Origin: Streptomyces blattellae | GTDB taxonomy: Bacteria > Actinomycetota > Actinomycetes > Streptomycetales > Streptomycetaceae | NCBI RefSeq assembly: GCF_009709555.1 | Contig: NZ_WJBG01000147.1 | Location: 26,747-90,746 of the forward strand | Direction: 5' to 3' | Length of the DNA: 64,000 bases | Shown here: positions 1 through 7,470 of the stretch, one piece after another | Position numbering within the stretch: position 1 is the first letter of the stretch | Layout: the number at the start of each line of letters is the position of its first letter | Notes under the pieces: model-generated | Databases searched by the model: none | What the model saw: the letters and a program-made list of their open reading frames with translations, nothing else | What the model was told of the DNA's origin: nothing | Program-made: the position numbers and the translations under genes

Positions 1-1580
1 CCCGGCAGGTCGTGCACCAGGGTGGCCTTGCCGGCGTCGATCCGTTCCGGGTCGAAGAGGACGAGGTCCGCATGGAAGCCCTCCGCCACCCGGCCCCGCT
101 CCCGCAGCCCGAAGAGCCGCGCCGGGTCGTCGGTCAGCATCTTCACCGCCTGCTCCAGCCCGGCCAGCTTCCGGCCGCGCAGACAGTCCCCGAGGAACCG
201 GGTCGTGTACGGCGCCCCGCACATCCGGTCCAGATGCGCCCCCGCGTCCGACCCGCCGAGCAGCACGTCCTCGTGCCGCCAGGCCTCCGCCCGCATCGCC
301 CAGGACGCCGGGTCGTTGTCGGTCGGCATCGGCCACAGCACCGTACGCATGTCGTCGGCCGCACAGATCTCCACCATGCAGTGGAAGGGGTCCTGGCCGC
401 GTTCCGCCGCGATGTCCGCCACGACCCGCCCGCTCAGCCCGCGGTTCGCCTCGCTGTACGTGTCGCCGATGACGTACCGCCCGAAGTTCGTCAGCCGCCG
501 GAAGACACCCGCCTCCTTGCTGCCCGCCCGCTGAAGCATCTCCGCCCGCACCCCGGCGTCCCTGAGCCGCGCGATCCGCTCCGGCACCGGCAGCCCCAGA
601 ACCGGCCCCCACCCGGGGATGAGGTTCAGGGCGCAGAACGTGCCGAGGGACATGTTCATCGGCGTGAGGATCGGCATGGTCAGCGCGACGACCCTGCCGC
701 CCGCCTTCCGGGCACGCTCACTCGCGACCAGCTGCCTCGGCACCCGCTCCGGGACGGCGGAGTCGATCGTCAGCACGTTCCAGTTCAACGGCCGCCCCGC
801 CGCCGCGCTCATCTCCACGAAGAGGTCTATCTCCGCGTCGCTGAACTGATCCAGGCAGCCGGCCACGATCGCCTCGATCTGCGTGCCCTCGTGCTCCCCG
901 ACCGCCTGGGAGAGCGCCAGCAGCTCGGCGGGGGTCGCATGCCGGGAGGCGACGGGCTGCCCGTCCCCGTCGGAGTGAGTGGAGGACTGCGTGGACGAGA
1001 AACCCCACGCACCCGCGTCCATCGCCTCATGGAACAGCCGCAGCATGGCGGCCAGTTGCTCCTCGGAAGGCTGCCCGCCCACGGCATCCGGTCCCATCAC
1101 GTACCGGCGCAGCGCACAATGCCCCACCATAAAGCCCGCGTTGACGGCGATACGCCCATCGAGGGCGTCCAGATACTCACCGAAGCCACTCCAGCTCCAC
1201 GGCGCTCCTTCCTCCAGCGCCACCAGCGACATGCCCTCGACCTTGGACATCATGCGGCGGGTGTAGTCGGCGTCCTCGGGGCGGGAGGGGTTGAGGGGCG
1301 CGAGCGTGAACCCGCAGTTCCCGGCCGCGACGGTGGTCACCCCGTGGTTCAGGGACGGCGTCGCGTACGGGTCCCAGAAGAGCTGGGCGTCGTAGTGGGT
1401 ATGGGGGTCGACGAAGCCGGGGCAGAGGACGAGTCCGGAAGCGTCTTCGACGGTCCGGGCATCCTCGGTAGCAGTACCGATGACGGCGATACGACCGTCT
1501 CGTATGCCCACGTCCGCCGTGTACCCCGGCGCCCCCGTCCCATCGACGACGGTCGCGCCTTTGATGACGTGATCGAGCAT
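1..1580 (-). CDS. N-acyl-D-amino-acid deacylase-like amidohydrolase, 3' end outside window
   Basis: Reads leftward from an ATG at 1578-1580 and stays open to the window edge, giving about 526 residues. The N-terminus has the amidohydrolase start VIKGATVVDGTG, then GFVDPHTHYDAQ with the HxH metal-ligand pair near residues 60 and 62, and GVTTVAAGNCGFTLAP. Near the left edge FDPERIDAGKATLVHDLPG matches the usual C-terminal part of the D-aminoacylase branch, so probably only a few dozen residues are missing. The family hydrolyses amide bonds of N-acyl amino acids or cyclic amides using a TIM-barrel metal centre; the substrate here is not known. It follows the LLM oxidoreductase on the same strand after 78 bp and is probably the last gene of an SDR-LLM-hydrolase operon. 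Confidence 0.85.
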   Translation of the reverse strand, partial: MLDHVIKGATVVDGTGAPGYTADVGIRDGRIAVIGTATEDARTVEDASGLVLCPGFVDPHTHYDAQLFWDPYATPSLNHGVTTVAAGNCGFTLAPLNPSRPEDADYTRRMMSKVEGMSLVALEEGAPWSWSGFGEYLDALDGRIAVNAGFMVGHCALRRYVMGPDAVGGQPSEEQLAAMLRLFHEAMDAGAWGFSSTQSSTHSDGDGQPVASRHATPAELLALSQAVGEHEGTQIEAIVAGCLDQFSDAEIDLFVEMSAAAGRPLNWNVLTIDSAVPERVPRQLVASERARKAGGRVVALTMPILTPMNMSLGTFCALNLIPGWGPVLGLPVPERIARLRDAGVRAEMLQRAGSKEAGVFRRLTNFGRYVIGDTYSEANRGLSGRVVADIAAERGQDPFHCMVEICAADDMRTVLWPMPTDNDPASWAMRAEAWRHEDVLLGGSDAGAHLDRMCGAPYTTRFLGDCLRGRKLAGLEQAVKMLTDDPARLFGLRERGRVAEGFHADLVLFDPERIDAGKATLVHDLP

Positions 1581-1658
1581 GAGCCTTGCCTCCTTGAACT
1601 CCCGGCGAGTGGAGATACTTGAGGGGCACCACAGACGACCCGCACCCCGCGACGGCGA

Positions 1659-2777
1659 CTACGCGGCAGCCCGGAACCGGGACGTCCGATGAACAGGATC
1701 CGTATCGATCTTCGGAATCACGTGCTCCCCGATCAGCCGAATCGTCCGCAGCGTCTCCTCCTTCGGCACCCCCACCGGCAACCCGAACGACAGCTGATCC
1801 GCCCCCGCCTGCTCCCACCGCTTGCACTGGGTCAGCACCTCGTCCGGATCGCCGCAGATCAGCAACTCCTCCTCGATGAGCACCTCCACGAACTCCGCGG
1901 TGTACTCGGGAAGCGTCTCGGGCCAGACCGGGAACCCCTCCGGCCGCGGAAACGTGTCGTGGTACCGGAAGACCAGCGAGGGCAGATAGTGCAGCCCGCC
2001 GTTGACGGCGGTCTGGATCGCCTCGGCGTGCGTGGGCGCGCAGATCGCCGTCGTCGTCACCATCACGTTGTCGTTCACGAAGTCCCCGACGGGCTCCGCG
2101 TCCACGACGGCCGTCTTGTACTGCTCAAGGACCCACTCCATGTCGGAGACCTTCTGCACGCTGAACCCGAGCACACCGAGCCCCTTGCGGGCAGCCATGG
2201 CGTACGACGGCGGCGAGCCCGCCGCGTACCACATCGCGGGGTGGGACTTCCCGTACGGCTTCGGCAGGATCTTCCGCGGCGGCAGCGACCAGTGTTTGCC
2301 CTGGAACCCGGCGTACTCCTCCTGGAGCCACATCTTCGGGAACTCGGCGATGGTCTCTTCCCAGATCTCCTTGGTGTGGTTCATGTCGGTGATGCCGGGG
2401 AGGAACCCGAGGATCTCGTGCGACCCGGCGCCCCGCCCGCTGCCGAACTCGAAGCGGTTGCCGGAGAGATGGTCGAGCATGGCGACCTTCTCGGCGACCT
2501 TGACCGGGTGGTTGACCTGGGCCAGGGGGTTGAAGATCCCGGAGCCGAGGTGGATCCGCTCGGTCGCGTGGGCCAGATACCCCAGAAACACGTCGTTGGC
2601 GGAGAGGTGCGAGTACTCCTCCAGGAAGTGGTGCTCGGAGGCCCAGGCGTACTTGAACCCGGACCTGTCGGCCTGGATGACGTACTCGGTCTCCTCCATC
2701 AGCGCCTTGTGCTCGGCCAGCGGGTCGGTCTCGGCTCGCTTGCCCACATATCCCTGTACAAAGAGCCCGAATTCCAA
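1659..2777 (-). CDS. LLM class flavin-dependent oxidoreductase (luciferase-like monooxygenase)
   Basis: 372 residues with the bacterial-luciferase TIM-barrel pattern: start MEFGLFVQGYVG, YAWASEHHFLEEYS near residue 45, LGSGIFNPLAQVNHPVKVAEKVAMLD and FEFGSGRGAGSHE. These are typical of FMN- or F420-using monooxygenases of the long-chain alkane/luciferase group, which need a reduced flavin from a partner reductase. The start is a TTG (2775-2777); no clear ribosome site precedes it, so translation may depend on the upstream SDR or on a leaderless message. Two copies of the CTGACG-N3-CGTCAG palindrome lie upstream, one 26 bp from the start and one over the SDR stop codon. The substrate cannot be read from the sequence. 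Confidence 0.88.
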   Translation of the reverse strand: MEFGLFVQGYVGKRAETDPLAEHKALMEETEYVIQADRSGFKYAWASEHHFLEEYSHLSANDVFLGYLAHATERIHLGSGIFNPLAQVNHPVKVAEKVAMLDHLSGNRFEFGSGRGAGSHEILGFLPGITDMNHTKEIWEETIAEFPKMWLQEEYAGFQGKHWSLPPRKILPKPYGKSHPAMWYAAGSPPSYAMAARKGLGVLGFSVQKVSDMEWVLEQYKTAVVDAEPVGDFVNDNVMVTTTAICAPTHAEAIQTAVNGGLHYLPSLVFRYHDTFPRPEGFPVWPETLPEYTAEFVEVLIEEELLICGDPDEVLTQCKRWEQAGADQLSFGLPVGVPKEETLRTIRLIGEHVIPKIDTDPVHRTSRFRAAA

Positions 2778-2802
2778 GGAGGTTCACCGTCCCCAGTCGT
2801 TC

Positions 2803-2817
2803 CTGACGCTCCGTCAG
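2803..2817. promoter_or_regulatory. Palindromic operator, site A
   Basis: CTGACGCTCCGTCAG, a perfect 6-3-6 palindrome 26 bp upstream of the TTG start of the LLM oxidoreductase. It is one of 14 copies in the window and could give the LLM gene its own regulated promoter inside the SDR-LLM operon. Confidence 0.75.
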
Positions 2818-2867
2818 ATTCTTGATCTGCCGCCGACTGTGGCACCGGGCGCAGACACCGTCAATAG

Positions 2868-2882
2868 CTGACGGCCAGTCAG
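2868..2882. promoter_or_regulatory. Palindromic operator, site B
   Basis: CTGACGGCCAGTCAG, one mismatch from the palindrome. It overlaps the stop codon of the SDR gene (2879-2881) and lies 91 bp upstream of the LLM start. With site A it makes a pair whose left ends are 65 bp apart. Confidence 0.65.
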
Positions 2883-3634
2883 ATGGCGGAGACGCCCGCG
2901 AGCCAGCCACCGTCGATCACGAACGGCTGCCCGGTGATGTACGAGGAGTCCTCCGACGTCAGGAAGAGGGCCAGCCGGGCCACCTCGTCCGGCCTGCCGA
3001 TCCGGCCCAGCGGGACGAGCCTGCGGTACAGCGCGTCGACGGCCCCCGCCTCGGCCTCGGCGCCCGGATTGCTCATGGGGGTGTCGACGGCACCCGGGCA
3101 CACGGCGTTGACGCGGATCCCCTTCGGGGCCAGCTCCAGCGCGGCCACACGCGTGAGGCCGACGATCGCGTGCTTGGTCGCGCTGTACGCGCCGACGTAC
3201 GCCATGCCGGTCAGGCCCGTGTACGAGGCGGTGTTGACGATGGTCCCGCCGCCGGCCGCCCCGATCTCGGGGGCCACGGCCTTGATGCCCAGGAAGACGC
3301 CGACCTGGTTGACGCGCACCACGTTCATGAACTCGTCGAGGGGGGTGTCGACGAGGGAGTTGAAGCGCAGGATGCCGGCGTTGTTGACGAGTCCGTCGAT
3401 CCGGCCGTACTCCGCCTTGGCCGCGGTGACGGCGGAGCGCCAGTCGGCCTCCTCCCCCACGTCGAGGTGGACGTAGCACGCGCCGATCTCCTTGGCGAGG
3501 GCCTCGCCCTGGCCGTCGAGGACATCGGCGACCACGACCTCGGCCCCTTCCGCCCGGAACAGGCGGGCCTCCTGCTCGCCCTGACCACGAGCGGCGCCGG
3601 TGACGAGGATGACACGTCCGTCGAGCTTGCCCAT
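2879..3634 (-). CDS. SDR family NAD(P)-dependent oxidoreductase
   Basis: 251 residues, the classical short-chain dehydrogenase length. The coenzyme motif VTGAARGQGEQEA is near residue 12, LVNNAGIL near 85, and the catalytic Tyr-Lys is in VGAYSATKHAIVG near 151-155 with Ser upstream in TASYTG. The C-terminus VIDGGWLAG is typical of FabG-like alcohol/3-oxoacyl reductases. It probably oxidises or reduces a hydroxyl group on a CoA- or ring-bound intermediate; the substrate is unknown. First gene of a leftward operon; a perfect operator (3682-3696) lies 47 bp before the ATG. Confidence 0.9.
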   Translation of the reverse strand: MGKLDGRVILVTGAARGQGEQEARLFRAEGAEVVVADVLDGQGEALAKEIGACYVHLDVGEEADWRSAVTAAKAEYGRIDGLVNNAGILRFNSLVDTPLDEFMNVVRVNQVGVFLGIKAVAPEIGAAGGGTIVNTASYTGLTGMAYVGAYSATKHAIVGLTRVAALELAPKGIRVNAVCPGAVDTPMSNPGAEAEAGAVDALYRRLVPLGRIGRPDEVARLALFLTSEDSSYITGQPFVIDGGWLAGVSAI

Positions 3635-3681
3635 GCGGATCCCCTTCGCGGTGTGTTGGTTGGGCCAGCGTAACGGCCTAT

Positions 3682-3696
3682 CTGACGGAGCGTCAG
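3682..3696. promoter_or_regulatory. Palindromic operator, site C
   Basis: CTGACGGAGCGTCAG, flanked by T and A so that the palindrome extends to TCTGACG-GAG-CGTCAGA (3681-3697). This is the best-formed copy. It lies in the divergent gap between the SDR gene and the rightward secreted-protein gene, much closer to the SDR start. Confidence 0.8.
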
Positions 3697-3832
3697 ATTC
3701 AGGTCGTGCGATTACGGAAGCAAAACTTCAAGTGACCAACGAGTAGGGATATTTGACTCTGTCGGTAAGCGGTGCGGGACCCGATGATTCTCCAGTCGAA
3801 CCAGAGACCAGCCCCCAGGGAGAGGACCGAGC

Positions 3833-4579
3833 ATGGCGAAGAGGCGGTACAAGAACAGGAAGGTCCGATACATCGCGATCGGGGCTTCACTCGTGACAGG
3901 CGCGGCCGTCGCAGCCATTCTGCTGCCTTCGGCCAATGCCGCCGACGAGCAGCCGACGGCGGAGCAGATCATCGAGATGTGCAACCGGACCGAAGTGCTC
4001 AACGGAAAGCCGCAGTCCATCTCCGACTTCGGCGGCCATCCCGTCGCCGGTCCCAGTTTCGCCTCCGACACCTGTGACTACGTCGAGACGGGTTTCGAAA
4101 CCTTCGACGGCCCCACGGAGAAGGTCACCGTCGACTTCCCGAACTGCGAGGAGAACGCCACCGACCCGGCGACGGTGACCACCGAGTTCTCGAGAACGGT
4201 GGCCCAGGGCCAGGGCAAGTACACCTTGACGCAGCAGGGCGCCACCGGTGGCCTCTTCGGAGTCCTGAGCGGCTCCTGGGTGGAGCACGAGGGCACGCTG
4301 GAGATGGACATCGAGTCGGCCACCGCAAGTGAGTCGGAACAGCGGGAAGTTCCCGTCGGCAAGGTCATGCATGTGACATTCACACCGAAGATGCAGCGCA
4401 TGACCGGCGAATGGCGCGTGCATATCGACGCCGTACCCGGCAGCACCACCTCCAACCCGAGGCCCGAGCAGAACTATGTGGCCGAGGAAGTCGTCGAGGG
4501 GCCGGCCATCCTGCCGGGCGCCGCGGGCGCTCCCGGACTCGCGGACGGCACCACCAAGGTCGTACTGGAGGACTGCTGA
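3833..4579 (+). CDS. Secreted protein of unknown function
   Basis: 248 residues. The basic N-terminus MAKRRYKNRKVRYIAIGA leads into a hydrophobic stretch and an ANA-ADE signal peptidase site near residue 34, so the protein is exported. The mature part is acidic, with pairs of cysteines, and has no motif I recognise. ATG at 3833 is preceded by a GGGAGAGGA ribosome site. It is followed after 55 bp by another secreted protein with the same layout (short basic leader, cleaved signal, about 220 mature residues, terminal acidic tail), so the two are probably co-transcribed partners or diverged paralogues. An extracellular or wall-associated role is inferred only from export. Confidence 0.75.
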   Translation: MAKRRYKNRKVRYIAIGASLVTGAAVAAILLPSANAADEQPTAEQIIEMCNRTEVLNGKPQSISDFGGHPVAGPSFASDTCDYVETGFETFDGPTEKVTVDFPNCEENATDPATVTTEFSRTVAQGQGKYTLTQQGATGGLFGVLSGSWVEHEGTLEMDIESATASESEQREVPVGKVMHVTFTPKMQRMTGEWRVHIDAVPGSTTSNPRPEQNYVAEEVVEGPAILPGAAGAPGLADGTTKVVLEDC

Positions 4580-4634
4580 CCGCCGGCCGCCCCCACCGCA
4601 CGCTTTCCCCCGACAACCCTTGCAGGAGACATAC

Positions 4635-5426
4635 ATGGCACGCACCGGGCGCAACGGCAATCACCGCAGCAAGAAGAAGCGCATCACCCTCACCCTCGCG
4701 CCGATCGCCGCCCTCGGACTGGCCGTTCCGCTGATGTACAGCGCGGGTGCCGCCACCCCTGACGAGGTGTCCGCGGACTGCAGCGCGGACTCGGACAAGC
4801 TGGAGAACTGCGAGTTCGTCGACGTGCAGGTCAAGAGGAACAGCCTCGGCCCCAACGAGCGGGTCACCAGCGTCAGCGACAACTGCGGGAGCACCAGCGA
4901 GGCGACCAAGTCCTTCAGCGGAACCGCCTCCGCGACCCGCATCATCCAACTGGAGAACGGATCCCAGGTCGACGGCAGTACGAAGCTGGGCAGCTCCGTC
5001 TTCGAGGTCGGCGTCAAGTTCCTCACGCTGGAAATCAACATCCAGCGTGACGACACCACATCGTCCTTCTCCTTCACCCGGAGCGACACGGTGAAGGCCG
5101 ACCACATCGCCTTCTTCATGTGGTCCCACAAGCGGTCGGACGTAGGCGGATACCTGCGGGCCACCTACAAGGAGGAGCAGGACGGCCAGAAGGTGTTCTT
5201 CTCCCCCAGTGAGGGAGGGAATACCGTCCACGTCTTCTATCCGCAGCTCCTGCCGAGCGGCACCCCGGACGGCCGCCTCTGGCTGCGCAATGTGAAATGC
5301 GGTACACCGGAGGCCGACGGCATTCTCAACAACCAGAACAGTATCCGCGCCGAACCGGGGTTCGGTGAGGGGGGCGACAATGTGACCGATGTCGAGATCC
5401 CGCTGTCGGAGATCACCGTGGAGTGA
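4635..5426 (+). CDS. Secreted protein of unknown function, partner of the upstream gene
   Basis: 263 residues starting at ATG 4635 behind an AGGAG. The leader NGNHRSKKKRITLTLAPIAA is followed by a hydrophobic core and a likely AGAA-TPD cleavage near residue 40. The mature protein is rich in Ser, Thr and Asp and has scattered Cys residues; no family recognised. A longer reading frame upstream (from 4476) overlaps the previous gene and lacks a better start, so I reject it. The stop codon lies inside the first unit of a 23-bp tandem repeat, and a strong hairpin follows at 5535-5566. Confidence 0.75.
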   Translation: MARTGRNGNHRSKKKRITLTLAPIAALGLAVPLMYSAGAATPDEVSADCSADSDKLENCEFVDVQVKRNSLGPNERVTSVSDNCGSTSEATKSFSGTASATRIIQLENGSQVDGSTKLGSSVFEVGVKFLTLEINIQRDDTTSSFSFTRSDTVKADHIAFFMWSHKRSDVGGYLRATYKEEQDGQKVFFSPSEGGNTVHVFYPQLLPSGTPDGRLWLRNVKCGTPEADGILNNQNSIRAEPGFGEGGDNVTDVEIPLSEITVE

Positions 5427-5473
5427 CGTCGGAGATCACCGTGGAGTGACGTCGGAGATCACCGTGGAGTGAC
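5405..5473. repeat. 23-bp tandem repeat, three perfect copies, across a stop codon
   Basis: Units 5405-5427, 5428-5450 and 5451-5473 are identical. The first contains the last codons and stop of the secreted-protein gene, so copies two and three look like duplications of the gene's 3' end. Since 23 is not a multiple of three, loss of the stop would shift frame. Confidence 0.9.
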
Positions 5474-5534
5474 GAGAAGTAAATTACGGAGAGAATCGGC
5501 CGGTGTAAAAGCGGCCACCGGCTGATTCAATCCG

Positions 5535-5566
5535 GTCGAGTCCCCGTGGAGACACGGGGACTCGAC
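5535..5566. terminator. Hairpin terminator, 14-bp perfect stem
   Basis: Arms 5535-5548 and 5553-5566 are perfectly complementary around a GAGA tetraloop. There is no long T run, as usual in Streptomyces. It sits between the rightward secreted-protein pair and the leftward LuxR gene and probably ends transcription from both sides. Confidence 0.8.
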
Positions 5567-5615
5567 CTTGTGGACGTCTTCCCAGACATTCTCATACGCG
5601 AAGACGGGAAGCCGG

Positions 5616-5651
5616 GAATCAGAAGAATCAGAGGAATCAGAGGAATCAGAG
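5616..5651. repeat. 9-bp tandem repeat, four copies
   Basis: GAATCAGAA/G units immediately 3' of the LuxR gene stop (5662). If that stop were lost, the frame would read Ser-Asp-Ser repeats, echoing the Asp/Ser repeat inside the LuxR protein's N-terminus. Confidence 0.7.
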
Positions 5652-5661
5652 GACTTCAGAG

Positions 5662-6450
5662 TCACACATGAGTCGCCGGTCCCGCTCCCAGCCACCTCAG
5701 GACCGCCTCCGTACTGCCGCGGGCGTCCAGCTTGGCGTAGATGTTGCTGAGGTTGTTGCGGATGGTTTTCTCGGTCAGTCTTAATCTCAGGGCGATCTCC
5801 TGCGCGCCAAGCCCGGTCGACAGCAGCTCGATGACCTGCTGTTCGCGCGGCGAGAGCAGTGCACGGAGCCGCTCCGTCGGGTCGCTGGCTCCGCACGCCG
5901 CCCGCCGCGCCCCCTCCCGCAGGGCGGCACACGCCACCGGCGAGAGGTAGGTGTGACCGACCGTGGCCGCGGTGACCGCCGAGGACAGCATGCAGGTGCA
6001 GTAGTCGTCTTCGACCAGGTAGCCCGCCCCGCCCCGGAACACCGCGACGACCGCCTCGGCGTCCCTGCGCGGACTGACCACGATCACCGGCGGACCCGTG
6101 TTGCCCATGGCCCGCTGAAGCTCCGGGAACGAGACCGTCGGGTCCTCGCACCGCAGCACGACGACATCGACCGCCGCCTCCCGGACCTCGCCGTAGGGCG
6201 GGCCCACCGGTAACACCCGGCCCACGTACGGGTCGTCGGGGCCCGGCCAGTCCCCGTGCGGCCAGGTGCCCTCGGCGCACGCGAGGGCGACGGACAACCT
6301 GTCACTTTCAATGTCGCTGTCGCTGCCAATGTCACTGTCGCTGCCAATGTCACTGTCGATGGCCGTGGACGAGGTCTTCGCCGGGCCGGCCTGCCAGAAG
6401 GTTCGGACGTGCTTGTGCTTGGGCCTGTGCCGCTGCCTGGGGGAACGCAC
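5662..6450 (-). CDS. LuxR-family regulator with degenerate receiver domain
   Basis: 262 residues. The C-terminal LuxR helix-turn-helix is clear: LSPREQQVIELLSTGLG, then LTEKTIRNNLSNIYAKLDAR, near residues 195-250. The middle looks like a response-regulator receiver (VIVVSPRRDAEAVVAVFRGG, GYLVEDD, GHTYLSP) but the phospho-acceptor position reads VVVLRCEDPT, with no Asp at the end of the strand, so it is likely an atypical, unphosphorylated regulator. Near residues 30-50 there is an Asp/Ser/Ile repeat encoded by 18-bp DNA units at about 6305-6360. The start is a GTG; a later start is possible. No cognate kinase is adjacent. Confidence 0.8.
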   Translation of the reverse strand: MRSPRQRHRPKHKHVRTFWQAGPAKTSSTAIDSDIGSDSDIGSDSDIESDRLSVALACAEGTWPHGDWPGPDDPYVGRVLPVGPPYGEVREAAVDVVVLRCEDPTVSFPELQRAMGNTGPPVIVVSPRRDAEAVVAVFRGGAGYLVEDDYCTCMLSSAVTAATVGHTYLSPVACAALREGARRAACGASDPTERLRALLSPREQQVIELLSTGLGAQEIALRLRLTEKTIRNNLSNIYAKLDARGSTEAVLRWLGAGPATHV

Positions 6451-6519
6451 CTCACGAGTCCTTCCGCCGAAGTCGTGACCTCCTTACATACGCGCCCCGG
6501 CGCCTGCATGCTCAAACAT

Positions 6520-7470
6520 TCAATGATCGATGCCCCGGCCTCTTTCCCATCCCTTCTCCAGCAGCGGCCCCACCTCGGCACCGAACAGGCCCATCTGGTC
6601 GACGAGTTCGCTCCGGCTCCGGCTGCGGAACCGCACCTGGATCTGGTCCACCCCCATCGCCGCGTACGCCCGCAACGACTCGGCGAGTGCCTCCGGCTCC
6701 CCGCTGAGCGTGCGCCGCCCGACGTCCCACCCGGGCTCACCGACGTAGAGCGGCTCGGCGATGGCGCCGACGGTGAACGGCTCCTCGACTCCCGCGTCCC
6801 CTCTGATCCTCAGCACCGTGGCGATCTGCTCCGGCAAACGCTCACGCGGGTCTCCCTGCGGCAGCCACCCGTCCCCCTTCAGCGCGGCCCGCCGTACGGC
6901 CGCGGGCGAGGAGCCGCCGACCCACACGGGGACCGAGGGCTGCACGGGCCGGGGCCGCTGCCCGAGCCCCTCGAAGTCGTACAACTCCCCGTGGTGCTCG
7001 GGGAATTCTTCCGCCCCCAGCGCCGCCCGCAACGCGTCGACCGTCTCGTCGAGTACGGCCCCCCGCCGCCGGAAGTCCACCCCCAGCGCCTCGAACTCCT
7101 CCCGCACGTGCCCGGCCCCGACCCCGAGGATCAGCCGCCCCCCGCAGAGGTGGTCGAGCGTGGCGTACTGCTTGGCGGTGAGGAGCGGGTGCCGCAGCCC
7201 GACCACGGCCACATGGCTGAGCAGCCGGACCCGCTCGGTGACCGCCGCCAGGAAGGCCAGCGTGGCGACCGGGTCGTACCACACCGTGCTCATCGCGGAC
7301 GCGAGCCGGCGCGGGATGGCGACATGGTCGCAGCAGGCGAGGTAGGCGAAGCCGGACCGGTCGGCGGCGCGGGCGATGCAGGCGAGGTCCTCGGGCCCCG
7401 CGGCCGCCTCCCAGGGTTCGGCGTAGATCGCGCTCTGGGACTGGACCGGGAGCTGGATACCGTACTTCAT
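6520..7470 (-). CDS. LLM/F420-dependent oxidoreductase
   Basis: 316 residues from ATG 7470, overlapping the upstream stop as ATGA. Motifs are those of the F420-dependent branch of the luciferase superfamily: MKYGIQLPVQ, AADRSGFAYLACCDHVAIPR, VRLLSHVAVVGLRHPLLTAK, LILGVGAGHVREEFEALGVDF and VPVWVGGSSPAAVRRAA. It should transfer hydride or oxygen to a small organic substrate using F420 or FMN. Translationally coupled to the amidohydrolase before it, so the two probably act in consecutive steps. Both are driven from the region of operator site D. Confidence 0.88.
   Translation of the reverse strand: MKYGIQLPVQSQSAIYAEPWEAAAGPEDLACIARAADRSGFAYLACCDHVAIPRRLASAMSTVWYDPVATLAFLAAVTERVRLLSHVAVVGLRHPLLTAKQYATLDHLCGGRLILGVGAGHVREEFEALGVDFRRRGAVLDETVDALRAALGAEEFPEHHGELYDFEGLGQRPRPVQPSVPVWVGGSSPAAVRRAALKGDGWLPQGDPRERLPEQIATVLRIRGDAGVEEPFTVGAIAEPLYVGEPGWDVGRRTLSGEPEALAESLRAYAAMGVDQIQVRFRSRSRSELVDQMGLFGAEVGPLLEKGWERGRGIDH

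Noticed and set aside
12..1622. 536-codon open frame on the plus strand
   Set aside because: Arg/Pro/His-rich antisense shadow of the amidohydrolase gene, whose minus-strand product has clear family motifs.
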